A stretch of DNA of 64,000 bases from Candidatus Nitrosotalea okcheonensis (lineage in GTDB: Archaea; Thermoproteota; Nitrososphaeria; Nitrososphaerales; Nitrosopumilaceae), in contig NZ_LT841358.1 of assembly GCF_900177045.1 (NCBI RefSeq), positions 1,549,559 through 1,613,558 of the forward strand. Direction: 5' to 3'. Positions 1-8,568 of this stretch are shown here, one piece after another. The stretch's first letter is position 1. Each line of letters starts with the position of its first letter. The position numbers and the translations under genes were made by a program. A model generated the notes under the pieces. That model ran no database searches, was not told the DNA's origin, and saw only the letters and a program-made list of their open reading frames with translations.

Positions 1-2913
1 TCAGAGATAGTAACCGCCTCTGATGTATCATCTACAACTGGTACAAAGAGCAAAACACTGACTGAAACAGTAACCTCGCATGACTCCATATCATTCAAGG
101 GTGGAATCCACATTGAGGCAAGGGATCAAAATAATAACCTAATTGCAGGTTCCTCCTATACGCTTTCACCAAATCACGATGGCAGTAACACTCCTGAAGT
201 GATAGTTGACGGAGGCATCAATGATAATGATGCCCAGAATAATGGTAGGGTAATTGTTACCTTGGTACCGTTTGGATCTTATAACATAACAATGACAACA
301 ATACCTGCAGGATATAACGTGCTTGGAAACTCTACAATCTATACTGTACATAATACCAACTTGAACGGTACTACCATATTCAGACTTACACCAATCAACT
401 ACAACCTCAAAACATTGCCGCCTACAGTGATCACATCAGCACCACACCTCGATAGTACCACTCTTAATTCATGGTCGCCTTCTGGATTTGATGCAGTAAA
501 AATAAACGGTACAGTACATACATCCATAACAAAAGTTCAGAGCCTACCCCCGATAATTTCGGTAGGATCATCTAATTCTAGATTGAGTAATGCAATTACA
601 AACCAGGTAACGGTATCATTGAAAACATCCTTTGCAGACAATACCACCCCAACTACAATAATGAATACATTGGGCGTACCGGCATATTCCATGCCAAAAT
701 CATCAAATGTTATAGCAGTGATACCAAGTATTGTGGGAACAACAAGTACGTCTAGTACCAACCAGGTAGTAACCACTCCGCCCCTCAACAAGATAATTCC
801 TGGCCAGAAGATGATCATCCCGGTAGAAACTTCAGTAATTCCACAAACAGGTGGTCTCAAGCAACTTAACGTAACAGCATGTGCAAACCCAGGCCAAAAT
901 GGATGTGCAGCATATACCCCTAGTTCATCAAATGACTGGTTCCTAGTAAAGACAGACAACAAACTTCCGTCTTCAAAACCCGCACTGCCTCAAAATGACA
1001 AGCTAACGCTATACGTCAATGTAACATATCAGCACGAAGTATCTGGAATAGGATTTGACTGGTCAAATTCTGCCAACTTTAAGACTTCTCCGCAATTGAC
1101 ACTACAGCTACCCAAGAACCCTTCAGGAGTGCAAGTGGATTCCAATGGGTGTCCAGTATCTGACATATTCTTGTTTGATCCCACCGGAAATGGTGGGGCA
1201 GGCAGCTGGGTAAGCAATCCTGTTACTATACTATCGGCCACTCCATCATCTGATAATACCCTTACATGTGATGTGATAGTATCAGCACCACACTTTTCAC
1301 AATTTGCACTGGGAGGCCATAGCACTAGCATCTCGTCCGGATCAACTACATCTACTGCAGGACCAGTAGGGTCTATCAGTGCTGGTGGAGGTGTCACTGG
1401 AGTCGGCCCAAGTGTTGCTACCACAACAAGTAATGGAGGAGGGACAGGACCGTACCTTAAGATCCAGGACATATCATATGACGTATGTGACAAGCAAATT
1501 GTAAGAATCCAGGTGGCAACAGACTATAATAAAACCGATCCTACCGTCATAGTCCGCACGTCAATCAGCGGCGTTGTTGATGCAAAGCTAATACCTGTCC
1601 AGCCATATGCCCAAGAAAATGTCAACGCCTCGGTAAGACAGCTCGTCTATGAGGCTTCCATCAATCCAAAGGAGACATCATTTGAGGTGGTTGCAATTGA
1701 AACAATAGGGACAAACCTATTTTCGGTAGGAAAAACAGTCACGGTTACAGGATGCAACGAGGACCTAGATTTCACAAAAATTGAACTGGTAACACAGCCC
1801 GCCCAGATAGATCTTAGCGCGCCGCAGATATTTGATTTCAAGTTCCAGGTGGGTAATGGAACAAAACAGCCTGCAACTGTACCCACTACACAATTCATCC
1901 ATGGCAACCCGCTCTTGGTATATGCCATAGTCAACACGCCTACGCAAATCACCTTGCCGGAGCTGCGATTTGCGGTAATTGGAAGTGACATGCAGCAGTA
2001 CCATACGATATCCATGAATGTTGTTCCGCTGCAGGTATCAAACAGCACATACATGCTGTCTGCAACGGTACCATATGAGATGCTGCAGGCACCTGGCGTG
2101 CAATACTGGATTCATGTGGAAAACAGTGCGGGCAAAAAGGCTGATTCCGATGTCTCCACAATAGGTGTCAAGCCAAGCTATCAAATTAATGCAAGCCTCC
2201 AGCTTGACGTTTCACAAAACAGGGCTGCAGGAACCACGTCAAGGCCGTCAGCATACCTTACAATCAACGGAAATCCAGTATATGGTACAATATCGCTTCT
2301 AGTTGACGGCAAGACTGTCTATGTATCACCGGGACAGTTGTTCCCAAGCGGGCAGACCCAAGTAAGGCTTGAATGGAAGACCCAGCCTTCCGATGCCCTA
2401 GTCAATCACAAGATATATGCAGTGGCAAACATTTACGACAAGTCATTTACCGCGCAGGCAAGTGTCATTACATTCTCGTCAGTCAAGACAGAGTCAATTA
2501 CACAGCCAATAGACATTTCTCCGATCAACGATACCGCAGGACACGCCGTTGCCAACCCGCAGGTACTCTATTCCTCGTTTAACAACGAGGGTACCATGAG
2601 ATACAAGGTAACCGCACCTGACGGCACGTGTGTGATAGGCGCCTCGGACCAGTGCCTTGTACGGGACTCTACACTTGATGCACCAGGGCAGATGAAGAGC
2701 ATTACAATAGGTGACCAGATATACCGTGTAAGATATTCCGGAATAAACGATACGCTTGAAAGGTTCTCCATAACGTCAGTTGACCCAATAGTTGGAACAT
2801 GGAATGTCGAGATAGACTCCCAGTCAGACCTTACACCGCAGATGCATGTGATGGATGGCGTGTCACTAAAGGTGACTTATCGACCAGTAACCTTGCCCTT
2901 CTTGTCTGAATAA
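1..2913 (+). CDS. Large secreted/surface protein, 5' end outside window
   Basis: The frame is open from base 1 to the TAA at 2911-2913, so at least 970 residues are visible and the true start lies upstream; the GTG at 199 is only an internal codon. The chain is rich in Ser, Thr, Asn and Gly with many N-x-S/T sequons, beta-rich Ig-like stretches, a Gly/Ser/Thr-rich linker around residues 440-475 and few cysteines (for example in the C-x5-C of the last 100 residues). This resembles extracellular thaumarchaeal proteins that would be N-glycosylated. No catalytic motif was recognised. No C-terminal membrane anchor is visible, so it may associate with the S-layer or be released. Function unknown. 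Confidence 0.8.
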   Translation, partial: SEIVTASDVSSTTGTKSKTLTETVTSHDSISFKGGIHIEARDQNNNLIAGSSYTLSPNHDGSNTPEVIVDGGINDNDAQNNGRVIVTLVPFGSYNITMTTIPAGYNVLGNSTIYTVHNTNLNGTTIFRLTPINYNLKTLPPTVITSAPHLDSTTLNSWSPSGFDAVKINGTVHTSITKVQSLPPIISVGSSNSRLSNAITNQVTVSLKTSFADNTTPTTIMNTLGVPAYSMPKSSNVIAVIPSIVGTTSTSSTNQVVTTPPLNKIIPGQKMIIPVETSVIPQTGGLKQLNVTACANPGQNGCAAYTPSSSNDWFLVKTDNKLPSSKPALPQNDKLTLYVNVTYQHEVSGIGFDWSNSANFKTSPQLTLQLPKNPSGVQVDSNGCPVSDIFLFDPTGNGGAGSWVSNPVTILSATPSSDNTLTCDVIVSAPHFSQFALGGHSTSISSGSTTSTAGPVGSISAGGGVTGVGPSVATTTSNGGGTGPYLKIQDISYDVCDKQIVRIQVATDYNKTDPTVIVRTSISGVVDAKLIPVQPYAQENVNASVRQLVYEASINPKETSFEVVAIETIGTNLFSVGKTVTVTGCNEDLDFTKIELVTQPAQIDLSAPQIFDFKFQVGNGTKQPATVPTTQFIHGNPLLVYAIVNTPTQITLPELRFAVIGSDMQQYHTISMNVVPLQVSNSTYMLSATVPYEMLQAPGVQYWIHVENSAGKKADSDVSTIGVKPSYQINASLQLDVSQNRAAGTTSRPSAYLTINGNPVYGTISLLVDGKTVYVSPGQLFPSGQTQVRLEWKTQPSDALVNHKIYAVANIYDKSFTAQASVITFSSVKTESITQPIDISPINDTAGHAVANPQVLYSSFNNEGTMRYKVTAPDGTCVIGASDQCLVRDSTLDAPGQMKSITIGDQIYRVRYSGINDTLERFSITSVDPIVGTWNVEIDSQSDLTPQMHVMDGVSLKVTYRPVTLPFLSE

Positions 2914-2926
2914 AAAACTAGTTCAA

Positions 2927-3013
2927 GGGAAATACGGTGGCTATTGCAAGAAGAGAATCAGATCTGAAATCTTTGTCATTTTCTGGCTTGGTAGTCTCGT
3001 ATTGTAACCATTA
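2927..3013 (-). pseudogene. Decayed duplicate of the glyS 3' end
   Basis: Read on the minus strand this stretch resembles the last ~30 codons of glyS (3927-4020): both contain the run encoding V-T-I-R, a K-ISDL-like segment and an A-(T)-A/V-F-P ending. Gaps and substitutions have destroyed the frame. It lies about 1 kb beyond the real glyS end in the same orientation. It could be a relic of a duplication or of an element that inserted at the 3' end of glyS and left a partial copy. Confidence 0.6.
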
Positions 3014-3340
3014 GATCTAACTTGTATGCAAAATAAAATATTTTACAAATGTTGAACAAGAAACATTTTGTTGATACGAGTATATCTATTATCACAGGAA
3101 TTATGATATCTGTATATGATTACCTGTCCATGAATACAAGACAAGTAACTGAAAATAATTCTATAACCAATTAGTAGATTAAGCCGCAGATACATCAACT
3201 AGTGCTACTGTAAAAAATTATACAGTGCAATTTATGGAATTGTTGAAAGTTTCTGTAAAACCATAAAATTCCAAAATGGCCTCGTCAAAAATTATATCAA
3301 TTCCACAATGCCTGATGATCGTTATAATTATTGTTGATCA

Positions 3341-3738
3341 ATGCAACTCAAAAATATCATAATGTACGGTGCAATCATAGCACTCCCTGTAGCAGTAGTG
3401 TACATGTATGGATTACAATCATTCAATCTTGGAGAATCACAGACATCATCTGTAAATTCCGAGAGTTTTTTTATTACGGGACACGTAACCATGTTTGTTA
3501 CAGCTCCTGATGGTAAAATGATAACCTGTAAGCAATCTGATAACATCATTGTAAATCAAGGACACCAAGCGGCGGAACATCAACAGTTTCTATATCAAAT
3601 ACATTCACAAATACATCTGGTGGAGCAGTAACTATTTCTGAAGATGTTCTTTTCAATTCTACAAATAAAGCAATTGACGGTATGTTTGCCGAAGAACCAA
3701 TCAGCCCTAGCATAACACTGAACAACAATGATCACTAA
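3341..3738 (+). pseudogene. Broken single-TM membrane/secreted protein gene
   Basis: The first part (ATG 3341) encodes an N-terminal membrane segment (about residues 5-24) and then a beta-rich stretch with V-T-A-P-D-G and N-I-I-V-N-Q-G. Just after this the frame is lost. A different frame from about 3560 continues with T-S-T-V-S-I-S-N-T-F-T-N and ends at TAA 3736-3738. From memory, intact thaumarchaeal relatives have a longer central part, so an internal deletion with frame shift is likely. These relatives resemble tail- or adhesin-like proteins; the function is unknown. Confidence 0.55.
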
Positions 3739-3926
3739 CCGTCAAGTGGACTATCTCAATAACAAACTAGACCAAAAATTTCTTGAAACATGTTTTTTTA
3801 TATTTTTTAATGTTCAGGTTTTCACTGTTGATATACATAAGAAAATCTCGGATGGAACATCAAGTACAAAGCAGTAAGTCATCATCTGTATGTTGAACAC
3901 CAGTGATTAGTTTTGCGATATAATTT

Positions 3927-5384
3927 TTAGGGAAATGCAGTAGCCCTTGCAAGATGAGAGTCAAGATCTGAAATTTTTATTCTTTCTTGACTCATCGAGT
4001 CTCGGTTTCGTATTGTGACAGTATTGTCTTCCAATGTCTGGTGATCAATTGTTACTGCAAAAGGAGCGCCAACCTCATCCAATCTTCTATATCTTCTTCC
4101 TATTGCACCAGAGTGGTCCAAAAATGTATCATATTTTTTTCTTAGCATCATATACACCTCGTCAGTCTTTTCTGCCAATCCGTCTTTTTTTACAAGAGAC
4201 AAGATACCTACATGGACTGGAGACAAGTATGGCTCTAAGGAAAGTACAACCCTGTCATTTTCCTTGTCTTCTCGGAGTCTATGCTCTATCATGGTATACA
4301 GGCTTCGGTCTATTCCCATTGATATTTCAAATACATGTGGCAGGACCTTTGTTTCATCGTCCATCACCTCAAATTTTTCTTTGCTTGTATTACCATGGCT
4401 TTTCAAGTCATAATCAGATCTGTAGTTGCATGCAACAAGCTCAAGCCAGCCTATGTTGGTCTCAACCTCAAAATCAAATGCAACTGTTGCATAGAATGCC
4501 TTTTCCTTTTCTCCTAGCTTTCTAAACCTGCTCCTTGATACATCAATTCCTGTCTTTTGGTAAAACTCTACAAGTAGTCCAAGGTAATATGCAACTAGCT
4601 TGTTTGGGACCAGGCCTGAATCCAGTGCCTCCTTACACGTCATACTCTTTATGGTATCGTCTACCATTATTCTTATCTGAGTATTTTCAACCTCTGAGAA
4701 CTTGGGCAGATCATCAAGATTGGCTGGATTGCAAAATACTTCAATTTCTGCCTGATAAAATTCTCTTAATCTAAGAAGGCTCTGCCTTGGCGAGATCTCA
4801 TTTCTAAAACTTTTTCCTATCTGAGCAATACCAATCGGAAGCTTTCCTCGCATTGTCTTGAACAGCCTTGGAAAATCAACAAAGATGGATTGACATGTCT
4901 CTGGCCTGAGATATGCTGATTCTCCCTGGGCTCCTATTCCAACCTTGAACATCATGTTGAATTTCTTGATACTTTCAAAACTTCCCTTGCATTTGGGACA
5001 CTTGATGTTTTTTTCCTGTATCACTTTATCAAACTCTACCAAATCTGCACTTTCTGGGATAGTAATTGAAGTGATCTCTTCTATCATCTTGTCTGCCCTA
5101 AAGATGGATTTACATTTTGTACACATTGCGATTGGATCTGCAAAACTTGCCAAGTGACCTGACGCGACAAAAACATTTTCTGACATTATCTGCGAACCGT
5201 CAATCTCCCACATCCTGTCTCTCCTTACCAGTTCTCTTCTCCACAATTCAATGAACTTGTTCTTTAGACTGACTCCTGAGGGACCATACTCCCAAAATCC
5301 TGCATGTGCATCAGAGTAAATCTCACAGCTTGGAAAATAAAATCCACGCTCCAGTGCAAGTTGTATTATTTGATCGTAATTCAT
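3927..5384 (-). CDS. glyS: Glycyl-tRNA synthetase
   Basis: Class II aminoacyl-tRNA synthetase of 485 residues that charges tRNA-Gly with glycine. Visible hallmarks are the N-terminal RGF(Y/F)-PSCEIY segment, the WEYGP motif, two zinc-type CxxC pairs (C-T-K-C near residue 90 and C-P-K-C near 130), motif 2 (FRNEISPR, about residue 195) and motif 3 (GIDRSLY). The C-terminal anticodon-binding domain follows. The length fits the archaeal/eukaryotic homodimeric alpha2 form. Only 6 bp separate its ATG from the upstream nfo stop, so the two are probably co-transcribed. Confidence 0.95.
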   Translation of the reverse strand: MNYDQIIQLALERGFYFPSCEIYSDAHAGFWEYGPSGVSLKNKFIELWRRELVRRDRMWEIDGSQIMSENVFVASGHLASFADPIAMCTKCKSIFRADKMIEEITSITIPESADLVEFDKVIQEKNIKCPKCKGSFESIKKFNMMFKVGIGAQGESAYLRPETCQSIFVDFPRLFKTMRGKLPIGIAQIGKSFRNEISPRQSLLRLREFYQAEIEVFCNPANLDDLPKFSEVENTQIRIMVDDTIKSMTCKEALDSGLVPNKLVAYYLGLLVEFYQKTGIDVSRSRFRKLGEKEKAFYATVAFDFEVETNIGWLELVACNYRSDYDLKSHGNTSKEKFEVMDDETKVLPHVFEISMGIDRSLYTMIEHRLREDKENDRVVLSLEPYLSPVHVGILSLVKKDGLAEKTDEVYMMLRKKYDTFLDHSGAIGRRYRRLDEVGAPFAVTIDHQTLEDNTVTIRNRDSMSQERIKISDLDSHLARATAFP

Positions 5385-5390
5385 GATTCA

Positions 5391-6233
5391 CTATGCCAAC
5401 TCTTTTGCCTTGCTCAAGTTTCCAACATCATCACGTCTCTCATCAATCGGTGTCTCTAAAATTATTGGAATTTTTTTACGATTTATTGTTTTTATGATGT
5501 GCCCCAACCCCTTCTCCCCAATGTGTCCCAGTCCAATGTGCTCGTGTCTGTCTAGGTTGCTTCCAAGTTCTCCCTTGGAGTCATTGAGGTGCAAAATTTT
5601 GAGGCGTTCAAAACCTATTGCATTATTTAATTTTTCAAGTGTTGCAGCTGCACCTTTTTCTGTACTCATGTCATAGCCAGCTGCAAAACCATGGCAGGTA
5701 TCAAAACAGATGCCAAATCTTTTGGCAGGCTTGAGCTCAGACAAAATGGATGCAAGCTGGTCAAGATCAGAACCAACACTGTTTTTTTGACCTGCTGTGT
5801 TTTCAAGAAGAATAGTCACATCATCCGGGGTGTCTTTTGCAGCCTTTGTAAATGCCCTGAGTAGCATCTCGATTCCTTTCTTGTCTCCTTGGCCCTTGTG
5901 ACTTCCTAAATGTGCAACAATGTATGGAATTCCCAACTTACTGCATCTTTTAACCTCGTCTATTAGTGAACCAAGTGATCTTACAAATGGATCCTCTTCT
6001 GGAGAGGAAAGGTTTGGCAAATATGGCATATGAGCTACTGTCGCAAATCTGTCAATCTTGGTCTTGGCAAGTTTTTCTTTGAAACTTGAAGCATCATTAC
6101 TTGTTAATGGTTTTGCAGCCCATCCTCTTGGGTTGCGGGTAAAAATCTGAAATGCTGAACATCCTATTGCTACAGCGTTATCAACTGCCTTGTCTATGGA
6201 ACCTGCAATGGATACATGTAATCCAACCTGCAT
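5391..6233 (-). CDS. nfo: Endonuclease IV (AP endonuclease)
   Basis: 280-residue TIM-barrel AP endonuclease of the base-excision repair pathway, cleaving 5' to abasic sites. The chain starts with GLHVSIAGS and AFQIFTRNPR. It carries the zinc-ligand segments of the family: H-L-G-S-H-K-G, LLENTAGQ, CFDTCHGFAAGYD, LHLNDSK and DRHEHIGLG-HIG. Length is typical. It is first in a likely operon with glyS and is divergent from priL. Confidence 0.95.
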   Translation of the reverse strand: MQVGLHVSIAGSIDKAVDNAVAIGCSAFQIFTRNPRGWAAKPLTSNDASSFKEKLAKTKIDRFATVAHMPYLPNLSSPEEDPFVRSLGSLIDEVKRCSKLGIPYIVAHLGSHKGQGDKKGIEMLLRAFTKAAKDTPDDVTILLENTAGQKNSVGSDLDQLASILSELKPAKRFGICFDTCHGFAAGYDMSTEKGAAATLEKLNNAIGFERLKILHLNDSKGELGSNLDRHEHIGLGHIGEKGLGHIIKTINRKKIPIILETPIDERRDDVGNLSKAKELA

Positions 6234-6345
6234 GCCACTAATTTATTTGGGTTTAATTTAAACTCGCAGGAAAATAATCCAAGCTAGTTTTATCATGGCA
6301 AGATGATATAATCAAATTTTTAAGGTTATTGATGACAGAGAGAGT

Positions 6346-7356
6346 ATGCTAAAGATTGGAGTAAAGGATTTGGCAAAATATCCTTTTCTTACAGAGGCCG
6401 GGGAATATCTGCGAAACACGGGACTGAGTCTTGAGCAGCTGGGGCATCCAGACTGGCAACCAATCGTCGAAAAGGCATATGGCAGAATCGTAGTTGCATC
6501 ATCTGGACAAATTTATAGTTCTGATCTTGAAACACTGGACAATGATTCTGAGTTGCTTTCATTCCTAGTGGCAATAATTTTACTCAAGTCTGCAGGAATT
6601 GCAACTCTTATTCGAAGGTTTTCTCTTGCAGAATCAAGAAGAGCCGAAAAATATTTGCAACAGGATCTCTGGGTAAGCAGAGATAAAAAAAACCTAGAGC
6701 TTCCATTGAAGATAATCCGGGATCTCTTTGCAGTCAATGTATCAATTGACAATGAAGATTTTGTGATCAAGGTTCCTGATTATCTACATCGCGCAATCCA
6801 TTTTCATGAAAAAGAATGGAAGTTGATAAATAGAAGGGTTGCAAATGGCCTTGTCTACCTGAGTGCACATGAAACAGTCAGGCTGATACGTGCTGAGCTT
6901 GGTGAATACATCAATGGAAAAATCCAGTCAGTCAATGTTGATTCTGTACCTCAAATCTTCAGACAAAGGGTAGAAGATCTGGTGGCACTTGCCAAAAAGT
7001 TTTCTGACACGGCCTATGTGTCTTCGGAATATCCTCCATGCGTCAAGCATGGAATTGAAGTTTTAGAAAAGGGAGAGAACCTGCCGCACTCTGGAAGATT
7101 CCTGCTTGCTACCTATCTTCTCTCAAAGGGCCAGACAGTTGATCAAATTGCACCCTTGTTCAAAAATGCCCCTGATTATAACGAGCGAACTACAAGATAC
7201 CAACTAGATCACATTTCTGGTTCATCTGGAAGCGGAACCAAATACCAGTGCCCATCGTGTGAAAAACTACGAAGCGAGAGTCTCTGCTTTGCCATCCCTG
7301 ACTGTGATGGAATAATAAATCCCGTACAGTTTGGCAAAAAGAGGAAGAGCCAATGA
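6346..7356 (+). CDS. priL: DNA primase large subunit
   Basis: 336-residue PriL, the non-catalytic subunit of archaeal primase that supports RNA/DNA primer synthesis. The N-terminal helical domain is followed by the C-terminal iron-sulfur domain. Four conserved cysteines are visible: one in YPPC (residue 232), the pair C-P-S-C (302 and 305) and later cysteines in SLC and PDC, which would bind a 4Fe-4S cluster. The gene overlaps priS by 4 bp (ATGA), so coupled translation is likely. ATG start chosen, in a promoter region divergent from nfo. Confidence 0.93.
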   Translation: MLKIGVKDLAKYPFLTEAGEYLRNTGLSLEQLGHPDWQPIVEKAYGRIVVASSGQIYSSDLETLDNDSELLSFLVAIILLKSAGIATLIRRFSLAESRRAEKYLQQDLWVSRDKKNLELPLKIIRDLFAVNVSIDNEDFVIKVPDYLHRAIHFHEKEWKLINRRVANGLVYLSAHETVRLIRAELGEYINGKIQSVNVDSVPQIFRQRVEDLVALAKKFSDTAYVSSEYPPCVKHGIEVLEKGENLPHSGRFLLATYLLSKGQTVDQIAPLFKNAPDYNERTTRYQLDHISGSSGSGTKYQCPSCEKLRSESLCFAIPDCDGIINPVQFGKKRKSQ

Positions 7357-8477
7357 ATGAAAAAAATGCATTGCTGATAGAAAGCGCATTCAAGGAATAT
7401 TATTTTAACCGTTTTGATCTAATACATGTTCCACAAAGAGCTGTGGAAAGGGAGTTTGGATACCAAAAATTCAATTCTGGAATGACTAGGCACCTTGTTG
7501 TAAAAAACGACAAGGAACTACATCTAATGTTGATGAAGGAGGTCCCCTCAGATGTGTACTGCTCAAATGCATACTATATGTTTCCAAACCTTCCCATGTC
7601 AGAGAAAGACTGGAAAGGTGCAGACATGATCTTTGATATTGATGCAAAAGACTTGGCCCTTCCATGCAGAAAAGATCATACCATATTCAAGTGCAGCTCT
7701 TGCAACAATTCTGTAACTGAATTCCAGTCCCAGTGTCCAAAATGTGGTTCTGGAAAATTTGAGACTGCATCTGTAATCTGTAAGAATTGCATATCCGAGT
7801 CTAAAAAAGAGGTTACAAAGCTTGTTGATATACTTACAACTGACTTGAATGTGCAAAAAGAACAGATAGAGACATATTTTTCTGGAAATGAGGGGTTTCA
7901 TATCCGTGTAACCAATGCTGATTACGAACCGTTGGGTTCCCAGGAAAGAGCAGACTTGGTAGACTATATCATGTTCAATGGTGCAATACCTGAATCATTT
8001 GGAATCAAGCGACAAAACAACTCCAAGTCCTTGCTTCCCACCTTTGAGGAGAAAGGATGGCGAGGCAGAGTTGCACGTAAATTATTTTCATCGAGATCAA
8101 AGGTACCCAAAGTTACACGCGAGATAATTGCAAGTGGATATTCTGCATTTCAGGTACAGCTAGAAGAGATCAAAAAAACCATGGGAGTAAGAGTTGACCC
8201 CAAGGTGACCATGGATATACACAGAATATTTAGGCTTGAGGGATCAATTAACAGCAAGAGCGGCCTCTCAAAAATTCAATGTACCAACCTGGATTCATTT
8301 GATCCATTTTTGGAAGCATGTCTTCTTGGAGACGATAATGTGGAGATTATGGTAGACTGTCCATTGCAAATACGGCTGAAAAACAAGAAGTTTGGTCCAT
8401 ACAAGAGTGAAATTGTTTCTCTGCCAAAATATGCCGCAGTTTACATGTTGTGCAAAGGACTGGGAAATGCAATATGA
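7353..8477 (+). CDS. priS: DNA primase small (catalytic) subunit
   Basis: 374-residue PriS, the catalytic subunit of archaeal/eukaryotic-type primase. The metal-binding acidic pair sits in MIFDIDAKDL (about residue 95). A zinc-binding knob follows with CSSC, CPKC and C-K-N-C cysteines between about residues 110 and 145. EGFHIRV and later basic segments match nucleotide-binding parts of the fold. It starts inside the priL stop codon region, so both subunits are made from one transcript. Confidence 0.94.
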   Translation: MNEKNALLIESAFKEYYFNRFDLIHVPQRAVEREFGYQKFNSGMTRHLVVKNDKELHLMLMKEVPSDVYCSNAYYMFPNLPMSEKDWKGADMIFDIDAKDLALPCRKDHTIFKCSSCNNSVTEFQSQCPKCGSGKFETASVICKNCISESKKEVTKLVDILTTDLNVQKEQIETYFSGNEGFHIRVTNADYEPLGSQERADLVDYIMFNGAIPESFGIKRQNNSKSLLPTFEEKGWRGRVARKLFSSRSKVPKVTREIIASGYSAFQVQLEEIKKTMGVRVDPKVTMDIHRIFRLEGSINSKSGLSKIQCTNLDSFDPFLEACLLGDDNVEIMVDCPLQIRLKNKKFGPYKSEIVSLPKYAAVYMLCKGLGNAI

Positions 8478-8568
8478 AAAAATTCAACCTTGATTTGACT
8501 TATTAATGGTATTTTGCAAAAGAAACTTAGGTAGACATTAGTTTGACACAAAGGAAGGTAGCCTGATT

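Noticed and set aside
537-2771. Several minus-strand frames of 60-150 codons inside the first large gene
   Set aside because: They mirror a strong plus-strand gene and have no recognisable family or start signal.
199-2913. GTG at 199 as the start of the first gene
   Set aside because: The same frame is open back to base 1 and reads as the same kind of protein, so the start is outside the window.
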